A stretch of 5,096 nucleotides of DNA from NCBI GenBank assembly GCA_028287885.1, contig JAQBOT010000287.1:1-5096 (forward strand), given 5' to 3'. A program made the position numbers and the translations under genes. Position 1 is the stretch's first letter. Each line of letters opens with the position of its first letter. The notes beneath the pieces were generated by a model, which was not told the origin of the DNA, ran no database searches, and saw only the letters and a program-made list of their open reading frames with translations. Below, piece after piece: positions 5,038 to 5,096 of this stretch. The stretch comes from Pedobacter sp. GTDB taxonomy: Bacteria > Bacteroidota > Bacteroidia > Sphingobacteriales > Sphingobacteriaceae.

Positions 5038-5072
5038 AAATGCAAGTTAACACAAGCCTGTTGAAATGCAAG
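5038..5072. repeat. Direct repeat AAATGCAAG x2 upstream of the OsmC gene
   Basis: AAATGCAAG occurs at 5038-5046 and again at 5064-5072, 26 bp apart start to start, which is about two and a half helical turns. It lies 14-48 bp upstream of the OsmC-family ATG, in promoter position, and could be a regulator binding site. It may also be chance. Confidence 0.3.
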
Positions 5073-5096
5073 GGCCAAATTGTAGGAAGCTTCGTT

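Noticed and set aside
1..5096. CRISPR array, insertion-sequence ends or integrase gene
   Set aside because: No regularly spaced repeats, no paired terminal repeats with target duplications, and no transposase or recombinase motif could be seen.

Overview
The window reads as chromosomal DNA of a Bacteroidota bacterium, most likely a Sphingobacteriaceae-type organism (Pedobacter/Mucilaginibacter-like). The grounds are -7 boxes of the Bacteroidota form TAnnTTTG, A-rich start regions without clear Shine-Dalgarno sites, a bacteroidete-type RecF followed by a DUF721 protein, a YtxJ-type bacillithiol-linked thioredoxin-fold protein, and a tiny CPAY lipoprotein. The family-level guess is inference.

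Layout. Bases 1-1380 (minus strand) hold recF and, downstream of it, a DUF721/DciA-like gene that runs off the left edge. The two overlap by 8 bp and form one replication/repair transcript driven by a TACCTTTG box just upstream of the recF start. Bases 3515-4630 (plus strand) hold a strong terminator, ribH (lumazine synthase), a 40-residue lipoprotein and ytxJ. Before them, at 2835-3503, is a membrane-anchored TPR protein with a near-ideal promoter. An OsmC/Ohr-family gene on the minus strand (4620-5024) converges on ytxJ with an 11-bp overlap of coding ends.

The unusual part is the roughly 1.4 kb between the divergent recF and TPR genes (about 1400-2780), which has no convincing protein gene. 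It contains a degenerate tRNA-Cys(GCA)-like sequence on the minus strand with its own TATATTTG box and a perfect 15-bp palindrome just upstream. It also contains a long GC-capped hairpin downstream of the tRNA-like sequence, a nested inverted repeat at 1857-1924, and a 9-bp-stem hairpin at 1762-1787. I read this as either a decayed insertion next to a tRNA relic or an undescribed small-RNA/regulatory locus; the sequence alone does not decide.

Functionally, recF and DUF721 belong to DNA repair and replication, ribH to riboflavin synthesis, the TPR protein to envelope or secretion support, and YtxJ and OsmC to thiol/peroxide stress handling. Apart from the anomalous spacer this is mostly housekeeping chromosome.
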